Below, piece after piece: positions 16,801-24,611 of a DNA stretch of 45,712 nt. Within the stretch, counting starts at the first letter, position 1. The number at the start of each line of letters is the position of its first letter. A model generated the notes under the pieces. The model saw only the letters and a program-made list of their open reading frames with translations, searched no databases and was not told where the DNA came from. Source of the DNA: Methanobacteriota archaeon (lineage in GTDB: Archaea > Thermoplasmatota > Poseidoniia > Poseidoniales > Poseidoniaceae); assembly GCA_002706065.1 (NCBI GenBank), contig PAJM01000007.1, positions 18,061 through 63,772 on the forward strand. Direction: 5' to 3'. The position numbers and the translations under genes were made by a program.

Positions 16801-18718
16801 TGTTCAACCAATCATCAAGACCCCACGTTGTCGAGGAGGACGGAGCGTTGGTACCTGCAGGCCCAGCGCCAGCATGCGTTTCGGTGTTGTTGATCAAGGA
16901 AACACCCTCGAGCGTGTGTGTCCATTGCGCACTGTGGACGGCAACACCATTGCCATCGTAGAGGAAAATTTGGTCAGGCGTGGTATGTTTTAGATAGAAT
17001 TGTGAAGTTCCGTTGAGGGCGACAAGAACTGTCTCGCCAGCTTCCAGAACCGTGTCGGATTTTGAAGGCATGTTGTACTGGTGAAGAATAAGCGTCCTTC
17101 CAGCAGCCGAAAATCTCCATCCAGCAACATCGACTTCTTCGGTTCCCATGTTTTGGAGTTCAACCCATTCACCGTTGGGGTAGGAAGAGGAATCGCTTCC
17201 TACTGCATCGGGAAGAACCTCAGTGATTCGCACATCACCCGTTGTTGGCGTAGGGGTTGGCTCTGGTTGACCTGGAGAAGGTGTGATGGATGGTGTCCAT
17301 GGGTCGTGGTAAGTTTGACCACGAATCAAGGAGACATTCGCTCCGTAATTTGTAGTATAATATCCCATGTCAACCACAGTTCCAGCCGAATCGCGAACCA
17401 CGATGTGATTGTGATTGTCCCAGAGTCGGGTCTCACCTGTGAATTCAACAAGTCGTCGTTCACCAGCGTTGATCATGGTACTTCCCTGGGAACTGTTCAC
17501 GACAATTGAGCCAGGGTCAAGGAACGTGACGTTCCCCATTCCATCAACAAGTGACCAACCATTGAGATCAACATCGTTGATTCCTGAGTTGTGAAATTCG
17601 ACCCACTCTCCGTCTGGGGCGGAGTTACCGTCCATTGTACTAACTGGAAGAATTTCGCTCAACGAAACATCCCCGCTCAGCACAATTTCATTTAGGCGTG
17701 GAGCGTTAGTGGCGTTCGGCGTTGGATAGGTTGAGTATTGCCACACTCCACCAGTCGCCGAGGCTTCGAGAGAGAAACCAGGCTGATTTGAATTCCATAG
17801 GATCTCATGACCGATGCTTCCGTTTGCGAGATACAGTCGTAGTGTTTCTTGTCCATTGTTCAATACGCCACTGTTTGTTGAAGCGTTAACCGATACGACT
17901 CTTGTTTGCTGAGGAAAAATCATGCGTGACGCAGCATCTGTCGATGCGCCAACGAGATGGTTCTCATCAATGAGAATCATGTTTCCGGCGAGGTCTTGCA
18001 ACCAATACCCAGTAAGATCGATGCTCGAGGTACCGTTGTTGTAGAGTTCTACCCATTCCCCTCCAGGCCACGAACTGTTGTCGTAACTTGGCCAAGGATC
18101 AGCCATGACTTCGTTGATGATGACATCACTTTGAACGTACGTCGGTCCACCTGTGCCCCCTCCGCCTGTGTTCGCAGAACCTGGCGATGGATTGGATGTA
18201 GGAATCCAGTCATTGTATGGGTCAGAGGGGTCTTCTTCAAGACTGACTCCACTGGAACTTGAATTCCACGTGGCCTCATCCACCCATCCACTTGATGAGT
18301 CGTACAAAGTCATAAAATCGTTCGAGTTTGCAACGTAAAAAGTGGTCGAAGCGTTTCGGGCAACGATCATGTAGTCGCCGGGAGCAATCGTGTAGGTCGA
18401 AGCATTGTTTGCATCGAAGCCAACGATGGAAGCTGCATTGAGTGTGAGGGTTTTTGATGCTTTATTTGAGAAATACCAGTTGCGAACATCGACGGATGAA
18501 GTACCAGAATTGTGCAGTTCCAACCATTCACCGTTTGGCCATGCAGCGTCATCGTATCCGTTTGGATTTGGCATGACTTCATTGATGCAGATTGCACCTC
18601 CACATGGCTGACTGCGTGCTGATGCTGCTTCTGCTGGTTCGACAAGAGGTGTCAGTGGAACCAAGAGCATGAGGCAGAGAAGGAAAATTGATTCAAATCG
18701 CATAAGGCATCGACGCAT
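13817..18718 (-). CDS. Giant secreted protein: six lamin-tail domains, two HKD phospholipase-D halves, calcium-binding repeats, C-terminal anchor
   Basis: This is a 1633-residue surface protein. A signal peptide (IFLLCLMLLVPLTPLVEPAEA) precedes six lamin-tail-like domains starting near residues 44, 196, 349, 496, 656 and 809. Four begin with the clear pattern INEVMP/SEILP then GEWVELHN; the fifth and sixth are more diverged. Next is a phospholipase-D-fold enzyme with two HKD motifs: LHSKVAVRDD with GSGNW (His1095, Lys1097) and LHNKGAIVDG with SSINW (His1294, Lys1296). Both halves look catalytically intact. Thrombospondin-3/EF-like repeats (DTDNDGMPD, DMDNDGDGLSN, DADGDGIDE, DDDQDGVLN; about 1349-1500), a transmembrane helix (about 1528-1548) and a tail with PGWDEAMVQQYLDLGW follow. 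PLD-fold enzymes cleave phosphodiesters of lipids or nucleic acids. Outside the cell, extracellular DNA or membrane lipid is plausible. The start at 18718 was chosen for the signal peptide. Confidence 0.85.
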   Translation of the reverse strand: MRRCLMRFESIFLLCLMLLVPLTPLVEPAEAASARSQPCGGAICINEVMPNPNGYDDAAWPNGEWLELHNSGTSSVDVRNWYFSNKASKTLTLNAASIVGFDANNASTYTIAPGDYMIVARNASTTFYVANSNDFMTLYDSSSGWVDEATWNSSSSGVSLEEDPSDPYNDWIPTSNPSPGSANTGGGGTGGPTYVQSDVIINEVMADPWPSYDNSSWPGGEWVELYNNGTSSIDLTGYWLQDLAGNMILIDENHLVGASTDAASRMIFPQQTRVVSVNASTNSGVLNNGQETLRLYLANGSIGHEILWNSNQPGFSLEASATGGVWQYSTYPTPNATNAPRLNEIVLSGDVSLSEILPVSTMDGNSAPDGEWVEFHNSGINDVDLNGWSLVDGMGNVTFLDPGSIVVNSSQGSTMINAGERRLVEFTGETRLWDNHNHIVVRDSAGTVVDMGYYTTNYGANVSLIRGQTYHDPWTPSITPSPGQPEPTPTPTTGDVRITEVLPDAVGSDSSSYPNGEWVELQNMGTEEVDVAGWRFSAAGRTLILHQYNMPSKSDTVLEAGETVLVALNGTSQFYLKHTTPDQIFLYDGNGVAVHSAQWTHTLEGVSLINNTETHAGAGPAGTNAPSSSTTWGLDDWLNSAWSTPGEENPVWPEYVASESILVTELATSCDNPAFQPLPDWVELYNDGSSDINLSRWILEADYTENPLMGRQFISPSVIWESDSDDMILPPMDRVVVELEHDIFGAGLDEVSTMNLLNPDGELVLTIAPPASQLSTACATYGYNNTNDEWIDFPWPTPGTPEPDAAMMASIDDVKFSSIMWDGVSSISSDMEFFELTNIGSESAMLNGWSIRRIASDGTSFQSEITNLQIEASSSVKLSNDVSALELFEDGNILDMGLAMENPIYLLDSGMALQLIHPTGIVADTIVYKNGPVDSEGWNGVSLSEPVSGIDNLILYRGDGCGLMTDTNQSVDWHQRWGRLGASDFCQDSTFDDATMITPLIAPEHGLMDLLDWVDESQSSLYVHIYILQSSELAQSLIDAHNRGVTVVVVLNEPEDWWNSNDKQAQEAYAYSLKSAGIDVHWFGGSGDDPYLYLHSKVAVRDDASVWIGSGNWKPSSLPYDGDRGNRDWGILVDSVQLASNVRSNMVFDETSMYVQPVSSTPPTNSYVIPNAQDIDQDTAQPLTGTFSGQLLTCPDDCVDGLTEMIESADQEILLSLQYLDLDWKWGWGENPLISALQQAASDGVSIRLIINGAYLDEDIQDVVDRINNDWNISNGWDASAVIMSEDDDVMKLHNKGAIVDGESVLISSINWGDSAMVRNREMGLIVTSPEVAAPFIESWYADWNRLDNVTDTDNDGMPDIFEVNNGLNRTVSMHEGALEADMDNDGDGLSNLDEYVLGGNPLNPDTDGDCILDAIEVSWAQSTALDQTTVDVSPQDAINLADADGDGIDEASALGCDLGGIDPVDSGDDNNNQTSVDDDQDGVLNTNDECPDTPSGAPTDVDGCSSDQRNQQAGDASGEAEEGFGESFMLLLMLGGLLLLIGAVYGIVQSRKEKEATKDWVTEQHIDDVIGVEAQWEQPVLDGRNEESTSALADELERFPGWDEAMVQQYLDLGWTLDQLEEYYQEQVAQQG

Positions 18719-18770
18719 TGAGCCAGCGCCTTCCCCCTCATATCTTTTGGTACGAAGAATCCTCTCAATT

Positions 18771-20273
18771 TCAGATGAAACCGAAGTTGTCTGCCATCTG
18801 TGCAAAGGTGTATATCATGATTGGAACGAGGATGATTCCCATTCCGTGACTTCGTCGAATACCAATGCGAGGCGGCATCAATCCGAGGATGGTGCCGACG
18901 ATTAGGACGCCAATGCCAACGAACCCAGTGGAGAGCCACACCAACGCAGTAACGAAAATGATGACTCCCATGACCATTGATTGCAATGGAATTGCAGCAT
19001 GAAGCCGTAGCATGCCTTTGCCAACGATTTTCATGATTGGCATCGCCATAATTCCGGCTGCGAGTGTGACAGCAAGCAAACGGACGAAGTCAGCTGTTGG
19101 CTGATTGGAATTCCATGTTTCGATTGGATACATCATTTTCAACGCCAGTGTCGCACCCGAACGGGACCGTCCAATGATGTAGAGGAACCCAAGAACCATG
19201 ACCGTAACAGCAGTGTTGACGGCCGATAGGATTGCAATGACTTCCAAATCCTGTTTGGTTTGCGGACCTTCGTATCCATCTTCTGCTTCTGCAACTGCGA
19301 TTTCAAGGAGCTCTTCATCGCTAAGTTCGGTCAGGCGACGAGTTTCCCAATCCATCCCGTAGCCTTCCTTTCCTTGGACTTTGGCAGCCACGTTTCGACC
19401 ACCCATGACCAGAACGGTTGCTTGCGAGGCGGTCATTCCTGGAAGCACCCCCATGCTCGCCCCAGCAACGGCCGACCAGAAACATGGTGCGATGAGTGGC
19501 TTTGCAGGAGGAAGATCCCAGTTCTCTTTTTGTGGAGGGAGGTGGCTTGTTGTAGCATATATGTCCAACAGGTTTGCAATTCCGAACAATCCCGCTAGGC
19601 TCGGAAGCAAGAGCGAAGGTGAGGGCATCCCAACCGGACTGTCAACAGGTAACTCAAAGACAGCCCAACCGTACAAACCTGCCAGTAGGAAGAACACGGT
19701 TGCAGCAACAAATCCCGCAAAACGACTGTCGTTGCCAAGTCGCTTACCCGTCAGTTTTTGTACCCATTTTGGCCAATCGAGACGGGTGGTTTCGGTTGCC
19801 AGCAAGAGCAATGAAATGACGAGCAAGATTACTGGAAGCCAGTCGCGTAAGCCATTGTACCAATCCAATTCCGGTCCAAAGGCGATTCGAGCGACCACGA
19901 TGAGTGGAAGCGACAAAAAGAGACCCAATTGCGAGCCACGTGCAGACCAGGCAACACCACGTGCAGCGTTCCCAGCGAGCAGCATACGATGCCCGGGCAG
20001 TAAGGAGAGGGCTGTATCCCCGTCGGGAGCTCCGATCAATGCTGAGGGAATGTAATTCAGGAATGTGTGGACTGTTCCTGTTGAAACGATAATCGCTGCT
20101 ACTGCAGAGAGCGGAATTCCCAATTCGAGCAAACCTGGCGAAAGTGCGAGCAGAATAAGTGCAACGTTGTTGACGTGGAAACCAGGAATCAAGCCGGTTA
20201 GTGAACCAAGCATTACTCCAAAGAACAAGGCGCCAAGGAGCCACCAAAGTTCGTGAAAGTATGCTTCAATCAT
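18771..20273 (-). CDS. TctA / DUF112 family multi-spanning permease
   Basis: This 500-residue integral membrane protein has about ten to twelve hydrophobic helices. The N-terminal GVMLGSLTGLIPGFHVNNVA and the internal ASMGVLPGMTASQATVLVMG are the two G-x-x-PG repeats typical of tripartite tricarboxylate transporter large subunits (TctA) and the related archaeal DUF112 group. TctA normally works with a small membrane subunit (TctB) and a binding protein (TctC), and neither is adjacent. An archaeal DUF112 protein with a different or stand-alone transport role is therefore more likely. The start follows the OB-fold gene by 8 bases with GGTGAG just upstream. The next gene, the lamin-tail protein, begins 52 bases after the stop. 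Confidence 0.8.
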   Translation of the reverse strand: MIEAYFHELWWLLGALFFGVMLGSLTGLIPGFHVNNVALILLALSPGLLELGIPLSAVAAIIVSTGTVHTFLNYIPSALIGAPDGDTALSLLPGHRMLLAGNAARGVAWSARGSQLGLFLSLPLIVVARIAFGPELDWYNGLRDWLPVILLVISLLLLATETTRLDWPKWVQKLTGKRLGNDSRFAGFVAATVFFLLAGLYGWAVFELPVDSPVGMPSPSLLLPSLAGLFGIANLLDIYATTSHLPPQKENWDLPPAKPLIAPCFWSAVAGASMGVLPGMTASQATVLVMGGRNVAAKVQGKEGYGMDWETRRLTELSDEELLEIAVAEAEDGYEGPQTKQDLEVIAILSAVNTAVTVMVLGFLYIIGRSRSGATLALKMMYPIETWNSNQPTADFVRLLAVTLAAGIMAMPIMKIVGKGMLRLHAAIPLQSMVMGVIIFVTALVWLSTGFVGIGVLIVGTILGLMPPRIGIRRSHGMGIILVPIMIYTFAQMADNFGFI

Positions 20274-20281
20274 GGTCTCAC

Positions 20282-22024
20282 CTACGACTGGTCGATGTAT
20301 TCTTGACGGTCGCTTATTCCATCGCCATCGCTGTCCTGACTGTTTGAACTCGTGCCGAACGACGATTCGAGTGCATCACTCAAATCATCGTTATCGTTGT
20401 CATCAACATCAGCATTGTTGAGGCTGTAGACCATGCTCACACTTTGCGCATCTTCGGTTTGGAGAAGCCGCCCTTCCCACGTCATTGCCGTTCCTAAGTG
20501 GAGCTCATCAAGACCGATGCAATTGTTGACGGCGCTCAAGAGAATCTTCTTGTCGCTTCCTGGTTCGCTCAGGTACCATGTTCCGTTTTCTTCAACAGCA
20601 AGACCATTGATTCGAACAATCTTGTTTTTGTCGTAACCCCAGTCGATAGCCCCATCGCCCCAAAGGAGATTCATTGGATTCGCTTTCTCTCCTTCCGTAA
20701 GTTCGTGGACCAATAATTCTGCTCTCATGTTTTCATCATCCCATGCAACCGTCACATTGGCGACAATTGCTTGTCCTGCTTCGAGCCATGTTGATCGTGG
20801 CCCGGGGATTGTGACTGCAATGCTTGTCCATCCCGGAGTGTAGCCAGAAGAATCGACAAGGTAAGCGGATTCATCTTCTACACTTGGTTCCAAGGCGTAT
20901 TTCATGTACGCAGAGATGATGTAGTGTTGGTTAGGAGAATCAAGAACTGCGGTTGGATTTGCATTGAGCATGAGCAACAAATCGTCGATTGAGGTGGTTG
21001 CGACCAAGGAAGGGTTGGATTCATCGCCCTTGTCAAGACACCAAGAAGAGATCGCTGTACTCCATACCAATCGACCTCGCATTTGTATGGATTTTCCGTT
21101 CAGCGAATCCACCATACTCACGTCGTCATCGCTGGGGAGAACGCACAATGGCGAGCCGGACGAGCCAGAGAGTTCCCAGGTGTCGTTCTCAACGCTCAGA
21201 ACACCTGCGACATCCACGGTTCTACCCGATGAGTACATCCAAGTTGATTGGGAAGACCAATCGAGAAGAGGCATTTCTATCGGGTGATTCCGATCGATTT
21301 TGATGTCAGGGCCTTGGACACCAAGATTCCATCGCAGCTCGCGTTGTTGATACGAAAGAACGCCTTGTACAGTAACCTTCGACCCCGCTTCAATCCATTC
21401 ACCAGTTGCGGAATGAATGGTCATTCCAATTTGGTGCTCTGAGTTTCCATAGTTGGGATGGTCGCCAAGTTTTGCATTACCAAAAGCAATATCTGGTGCG
21501 ATGGACTTGGAAAGGAATCCAGTGAGTTGAATGACTTCACCGTCATATGATTGCGGGTCTAGAGCAACGTCAGAAATTGACAACTGCGGAGCGTCAGGGA
21601 TATCGCTGGATTCCCAATTCATTGCCCCAGCCCCGAGAGCTTGTATCCACATGCGCCCTTCGTAGTTGATAACATCTCCAATGATGGTGACGTTGGTTCC
21701 GATCGGTGGTATCTCGCCGGGCCGATACCAGCGGAGTTCGACAACACCGGTTCCATCGTCGATGATTGCATCCAAGCGATCATCTCCAGAATTGTATGGG
21801 TCTTCAACCCACGAAATGAGCATCCCTTCGACCTTAACAACCTCGTTGATGTATTCGGTGAGATCATCGACATCGACCACAGAGGGTTCCCGCACCATTG
21901 CATACCAGTTGAGCGTAGCCACTAAGAACAAGGAAATCGCAAACATGACCCACAATCGTGGGCCGTTTGTTTCGGGGTCATCTGTTGATAATCGAGCAAG
22001 GAAGCCTTTCAGACCATCTGCCAT
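20282..22024 (-). CDS. Membrane-anchored OB-fold repeat protein with C-terminal EF-hand-like repeat
   Basis: These 580 residues begin with a cytoplasmic segment of about 24 residues and one membrane helix (LWVMFAISLFLVATLNWYAM), so most of the chain is probably outside. The first ectodomain is an OB-fold of the nucleic-acid-binding type: VVKVEGMLISWVED, then LDAIIDDGTGVVELRWY and VTIIGDVINYEGRMWI. Further OB-like units follow (VIQLTGFLSKSI with VTVQGVLSYQQRELRW; VDVAGVLSVENDTWEL; IQMRGRLVWST; IVRINGLAVEENGTWYL). The C-terminus has calcium-binding-type DVDDNDNDDLSDALESSF and DSDGDGISDRQEYIDQS. The ATG at 22024 is used because the longer frame has no signal and enters the divergent promoter region. 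Extracellular OB repeats could bind nucleic acid or sugar; the function is unknown. Confidence 0.75.
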   Translation of the reverse strand: MADGLKGFLARLSTDDPETNGPRLWVMFAISLFLVATLNWYAMVREPSVVDVDDLTEYINEVVKVEGMLISWVEDPYNSGDDRLDAIIDDGTGVVELRWYRPGEIPPIGTNVTIIGDVINYEGRMWIQALGAGAMNWESSDIPDAPQLSISDVALDPQSYDGEVIQLTGFLSKSIAPDIAFGNAKLGDHPNYGNSEHQIGMTIHSATGEWIEAGSKVTVQGVLSYQQRELRWNLGVQGPDIKIDRNHPIEMPLLDWSSQSTWMYSSGRTVDVAGVLSVENDTWELSGSSGSPLCVLPSDDDVSMVDSLNGKSIQMRGRLVWSTAISSWCLDKGDESNPSLVATTSIDDLLLMLNANPTAVLDSPNQHYIISAYMKYALEPSVEDESAYLVDSSGYTPGWTSIAVTIPGPRSTWLEAGQAIVANVTVAWDDENMRAELLVHELTEGEKANPMNLLWGDGAIDWGYDKNKIVRINGLAVEENGTWYLSEPGSDKKILLSAVNNCIGLDELHLGTAMTWEGRLLQTEDAQSVSMVYSLNNADVDDNDNDDLSDALESSFGTSSNSQDSDGDGISDRQEYIDQS

Positions 22025-22116
22025 GCTTCGCCCTGCTGGCTCACAATGCATATGACTTCCCATTGACCCATTTGCAAAGAGATGCTTTGAAATGGAAGGC
22101 AATAACAGGATTTACC

Positions 22117-23424
22117 ATGCGAGACCGTGTCATTCGTGATGAAATCCATCGCGACGTGTTGGTTCCGGCCCATCATGCACGCATCATCGATACGCACGAA
22201 TTCCAACGACTCAGGAACATTCAACAACTGTCCACATGTGAATTTGTGTTCCCATCAGCCACCCATACTCGTTTTGCACATTCTCTCGGTGCGTATTTTT
22301 TGGCTGGAGAGTTGACATCATCACTTCAAGAAGTTCAACCAGGATTGCTTTCAGATTCTGATGCGGAACTCGTACAGATTGGTGCACTCCTTCATGATAT
22401 CGGCCACCCTCCGTACTCTCACCTTTTGGAAACACCAGATGTATTTGCAACGTATCATTCACACGAACACTGGGGTCGCATTCTCCTTGAAAGCAACGAA
22501 TCCGAAATTGGGAAAGTGCTTACGGATGTATTGGGCGACGAAGGGAAGCAACGACTTTTTGCACTTTTGGACGGTCGTAATGAGTGCAATGGAGTTCCGA
22601 TTCCACCATTTATGAAAGAGATTATTGGCAGTCAACTCGATGTCGATCGAATGGATTACATGATTCGTGATCAAGCAAATACGGGCGCTCAAATTGGAGG
22701 TTTCGATAGTGCGAGAGTCATTCGTGCACTTCGAGTAAACGACGAGGGGCGACTCTACGTCAAATCCTGGGGATTACCGGCCATCGAAGCGTACCTCGTG
22801 ACACGTTATCACATGTACAATCAAGTGTACTTTCACAAGGTCAACATGCTAACACAATCCTACCTTGTGCGCATGTTGAGGCGGGCTCGAGAGCTTGCAG
22901 AGGAAGGAAAACTCAAATTGGATGGAGAAATCGAGCAGATGCTTCTCAACAAAACACTGACGCCAGAACAATACGCATCACTACACGATTCCCACATCAA
23001 AGTCGCCATGGGCCGTTTTGCAATGCAGGACGATGAAATCTTGTCAGGATACGCATCGCGTCTCCTGGCGCGTCGAGATTACCACAAGTCGCTACGCATC
23101 CCCTCGCTGACGACGGAAATGTTTGAAACGGTGGAAGAAGATGTTGCATTGTTGTTGGAAAAAGAAGGATTCGATCCGTTCTACGATCTTATCACAGCAA
23201 CCATCGGAAAACGCGGGTACATGCCGTACGATCAAGGCATCATTCTTGAAGACGGTAGAGATGCAGCAGAACATTCCCCTCTCATACGCTCGCTCACGCA
23301 ATCCGAGGAACATGTGCTTGTTTTTGTTCCAGAGCAAGTGAGGGATGCTTGCGAATCAATGGTGCGTGCAAAAACGAAACCATCTCAGTCTTCCTTGGCA
23401 ATGTTTGATTCGGCAAACTCATGA
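22117..23424 (+). CDS. HD-domain phosphohydrolase (dGTPase/SAMHD1-like, COG1078 type)
   Basis: This is a 435-residue cytoplasmic HD-superfamily enzyme. The metal-site set is visible: HTRFAHSLG (His55), LLHDIGHPPYSH (His93-Asp94), YHSHEHWG and SQLDVDRMDYMIRDQ. The N-terminal IRDEIHRDVLVPAHHARIID and THEFQRLRNIQQLS are typical of the group that includes bacterial dNTP triphosphohydrolases and SAMHD1. The ATG at 22117 matches the family N-terminus; the longer frame from 21958 overlaps the divergent OB-fold gene. It likely hydrolyses dNTPs or related nucleotides, but members of this group vary and the substrate is not certain. Confidence 0.85.
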   Translation: MRDRVIRDEIHRDVLVPAHHARIIDTHEFQRLRNIQQLSTCEFVFPSATHTRFAHSLGAYFLAGELTSSLQEVQPGLLSDSDAELVQIGALLHDIGHPPYSHLLETPDVFATYHSHEHWGRILLESNESEIGKVLTDVLGDEGKQRLFALLDGRNECNGVPIPPFMKEIIGSQLDVDRMDYMIRDQANTGAQIGGFDSARVIRALRVNDEGRLYVKSWGLPAIEAYLVTRYHMYNQVYFHKVNMLTQSYLVRMLRRARELAEEGKLKLDGEIEQMLLNKTLTPEQYASLHDSHIKVAMGRFAMQDDEILSGYASRLLARRDYHKSLRIPSLTTEMFETVEEDVALLLEKEGFDPFYDLITATIGKRGYMPYDQGIILEDGRDAAEHSPLIRSLTQSEEHVLVFVPEQVRDACESMVRAKTKPSQSSLAMFDSANS

Positions 23425-23448
23425 AGGACATCTTCACAGGAGTGCTAA

Positions 23449-23522
23449 GGGCCTGTAGCTTAGTTGGTTAGAGCACCCGGCTCATAACCGGGCGGTCAAG
23501 GGTTCAAATCCCTTCAGGCCCA
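23449..23522 (+). tRNA. tRNA with CAT anticodon (elongator Met, or Ile2)
   Basis: Acceptor arms GGGCCTG and CAGGCCC pair fully; discriminator A is at 23522. The anticodon loop is CTCATAA between CCCGG and CCGGG, and the T arm is AAGGG-TTCAAAT-CCCTT. It is 74 bases, without intron or encoded CCA. It is not an initiator, since the stem lacks the three consecutive G:C pairs and the first pair is G:C. Elongator tRNA-Met and the isoleucine tRNA whose CAU is modified to read AUA cannot be told apart by eye. I see no good TATA box in the 24 bases after the HD gene. Confidence 0.93.
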
Positions 23523-23601
23523 CTATTTTCAACCGTCTAAGGGACACTTTACTGCACAATGGTTATGAGGGTCGATAGGGTGGGTGAAGATAGTGAGCAC
23601 G

Positions 23602-24531
23602 ATGTCAACCCGAAAGAGTACCTTCACCGTTCTAGTGATTTATCTCGCATCCTTATTGCTTGTAGCCGTTCCTGCACAAGCACAAGTACCGACAGCAGCA
23701 GTTTCAATTACATGCCAACCTGCAGAAATTAAGGTTGATGTCAAACCTGGTTCGACCTTGGTAGGATTCACCACGTGTACGGCTTCGAACCCAACGCAAT
23801 ACATCGAGAAAATCGCCCTCTCGGTTACATCAGACGGTTTAGCAGCAGCGGCGCCCGGTGATATTTACGTCGGGCCAAACAGCGAAGAAGACTTCCAAGT
23901 TGTTGTTCGCGCACAACCATTCATGACCATGCAAGCTCGCAGTCTTGTTGTCCAAGGAAGCGTCCAAGAGATCAGTGGAGTTCCACCTCTTAACGTTGCA
24001 ACCTCTGGTGCTTCGATGATTGTATCCATTACGCAATTCGCACTCTTGCAAGTAGAAGCCGTGGAACCGTTCGTGCAACTCATGCCAAAGACTGACAAGG
24101 ATTTCGAATTCAAGGTCTACAACCTCGGTAACCAATTCGATTTCATGAAGGTTGGAATCTCTGAAAACTCCCGTGAAACCCTCGAAGACGCAGGCTTCAA
24201 CATCAACATTCCAATCAGCAAGGTCAACGTCGAGCCGATGGTGGCACCAGCAAAGGTCCGCATCCAAATCCGTACACCGAAGACACAAGGATGGACAGAT
24301 GCATACCACACACTCGACTTCTACGCAGAGTCTGATTTCTCCTGCAAGAACGGCGGCTGTGACCGTGAGTCCCAGATGATCACAATCTACGTCCGAGGTA
24401 TCTATCTCCCAGGTTTCGAAATCATCCCTGCGCTCTCCATGGTCGCACTAGCGGCCGCAGTAGCAGGTCGGCGATTCATCAATGCGGATGACGAAGAAGA
24501 AGAGTGGCGAGAAGCCGCACCTGGTCTGTAA
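23602..24531 (+). CDS. Secreted/surface protein with PGF-CTERM-like sorting region and acidic tail
   Basis: The 309 residues begin with a signal peptide (MSTRKSTFTVLVIYLASLLL, then VAVPAQAQ). A beta-rich ectodomain of NEW3/CARDB-like character follows: AEIKVDVKPGSTLVGFTTCT, EDFQVVVRAQPFMTM and KDFEFKVYNLGNQFDFMKVG. The C-terminus reads LPGFEIIPALSMVALAAAVA, then GRRF. That is the PGF, hydrophobic stretch and basic end of an archaeosortase (ArtA) PGF-CTERM signal. Unusually, it is followed by 18 more residues, strongly acidic (INADDEEEEWREAAPGL). GTG at 23584 and 23593 are alternative starts; ATG at 23602 gives the best signal peptide. The gene lies 79 bases after the CAU tRNA. Function unknown; it is probably an envelope structural protein. 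Confidence 0.75.
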   Translation: MSTRKSTFTVLVIYLASLLLVAVPAQAQVPTAAVSITCQPAEIKVDVKPGSTLVGFTTCTASNPTQYIEKIALSVTSDGLAAAAPGDIYVGPNSEEDFQVVVRAQPFMTMQARSLVVQGSVQEISGVPPLNVATSGASMIVSITQFALLQVEAVEPFVQLMPKTDKDFEFKVYNLGNQFDFMKVGISENSRETLEDAGFNINIPISKVNVEPMVAPAKVRIQIRTPKTQGWTDAYHTLDFYAESDFSCKNGGCDRESQMITIYVRGIYLPGFEIIPALSMVALAAAVAGRRFINADDEEEEWREAAPGL

Positions 24532-24611
24532 CCGCTAAACTCAACTGAATTACGGCCCTGTTGGGGTTGGGTTCATAACCTATCCATGCGAGGCTCCAAT
24601 GAGTTGAGAAC

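Noticed and set aside
19381-20055. Plus-strand open frame of 224 codons inside the TctA-like gene
   Set aside because: It is the antisense shadow of membrane helices and has a Pro/Arg/Ser-rich composition without signals.
23449-23522. Initiator tRNA-Met
   Set aside because: The anticodon stem does not have the three G:C pairs of initiators and the first acceptor pair is G:C.
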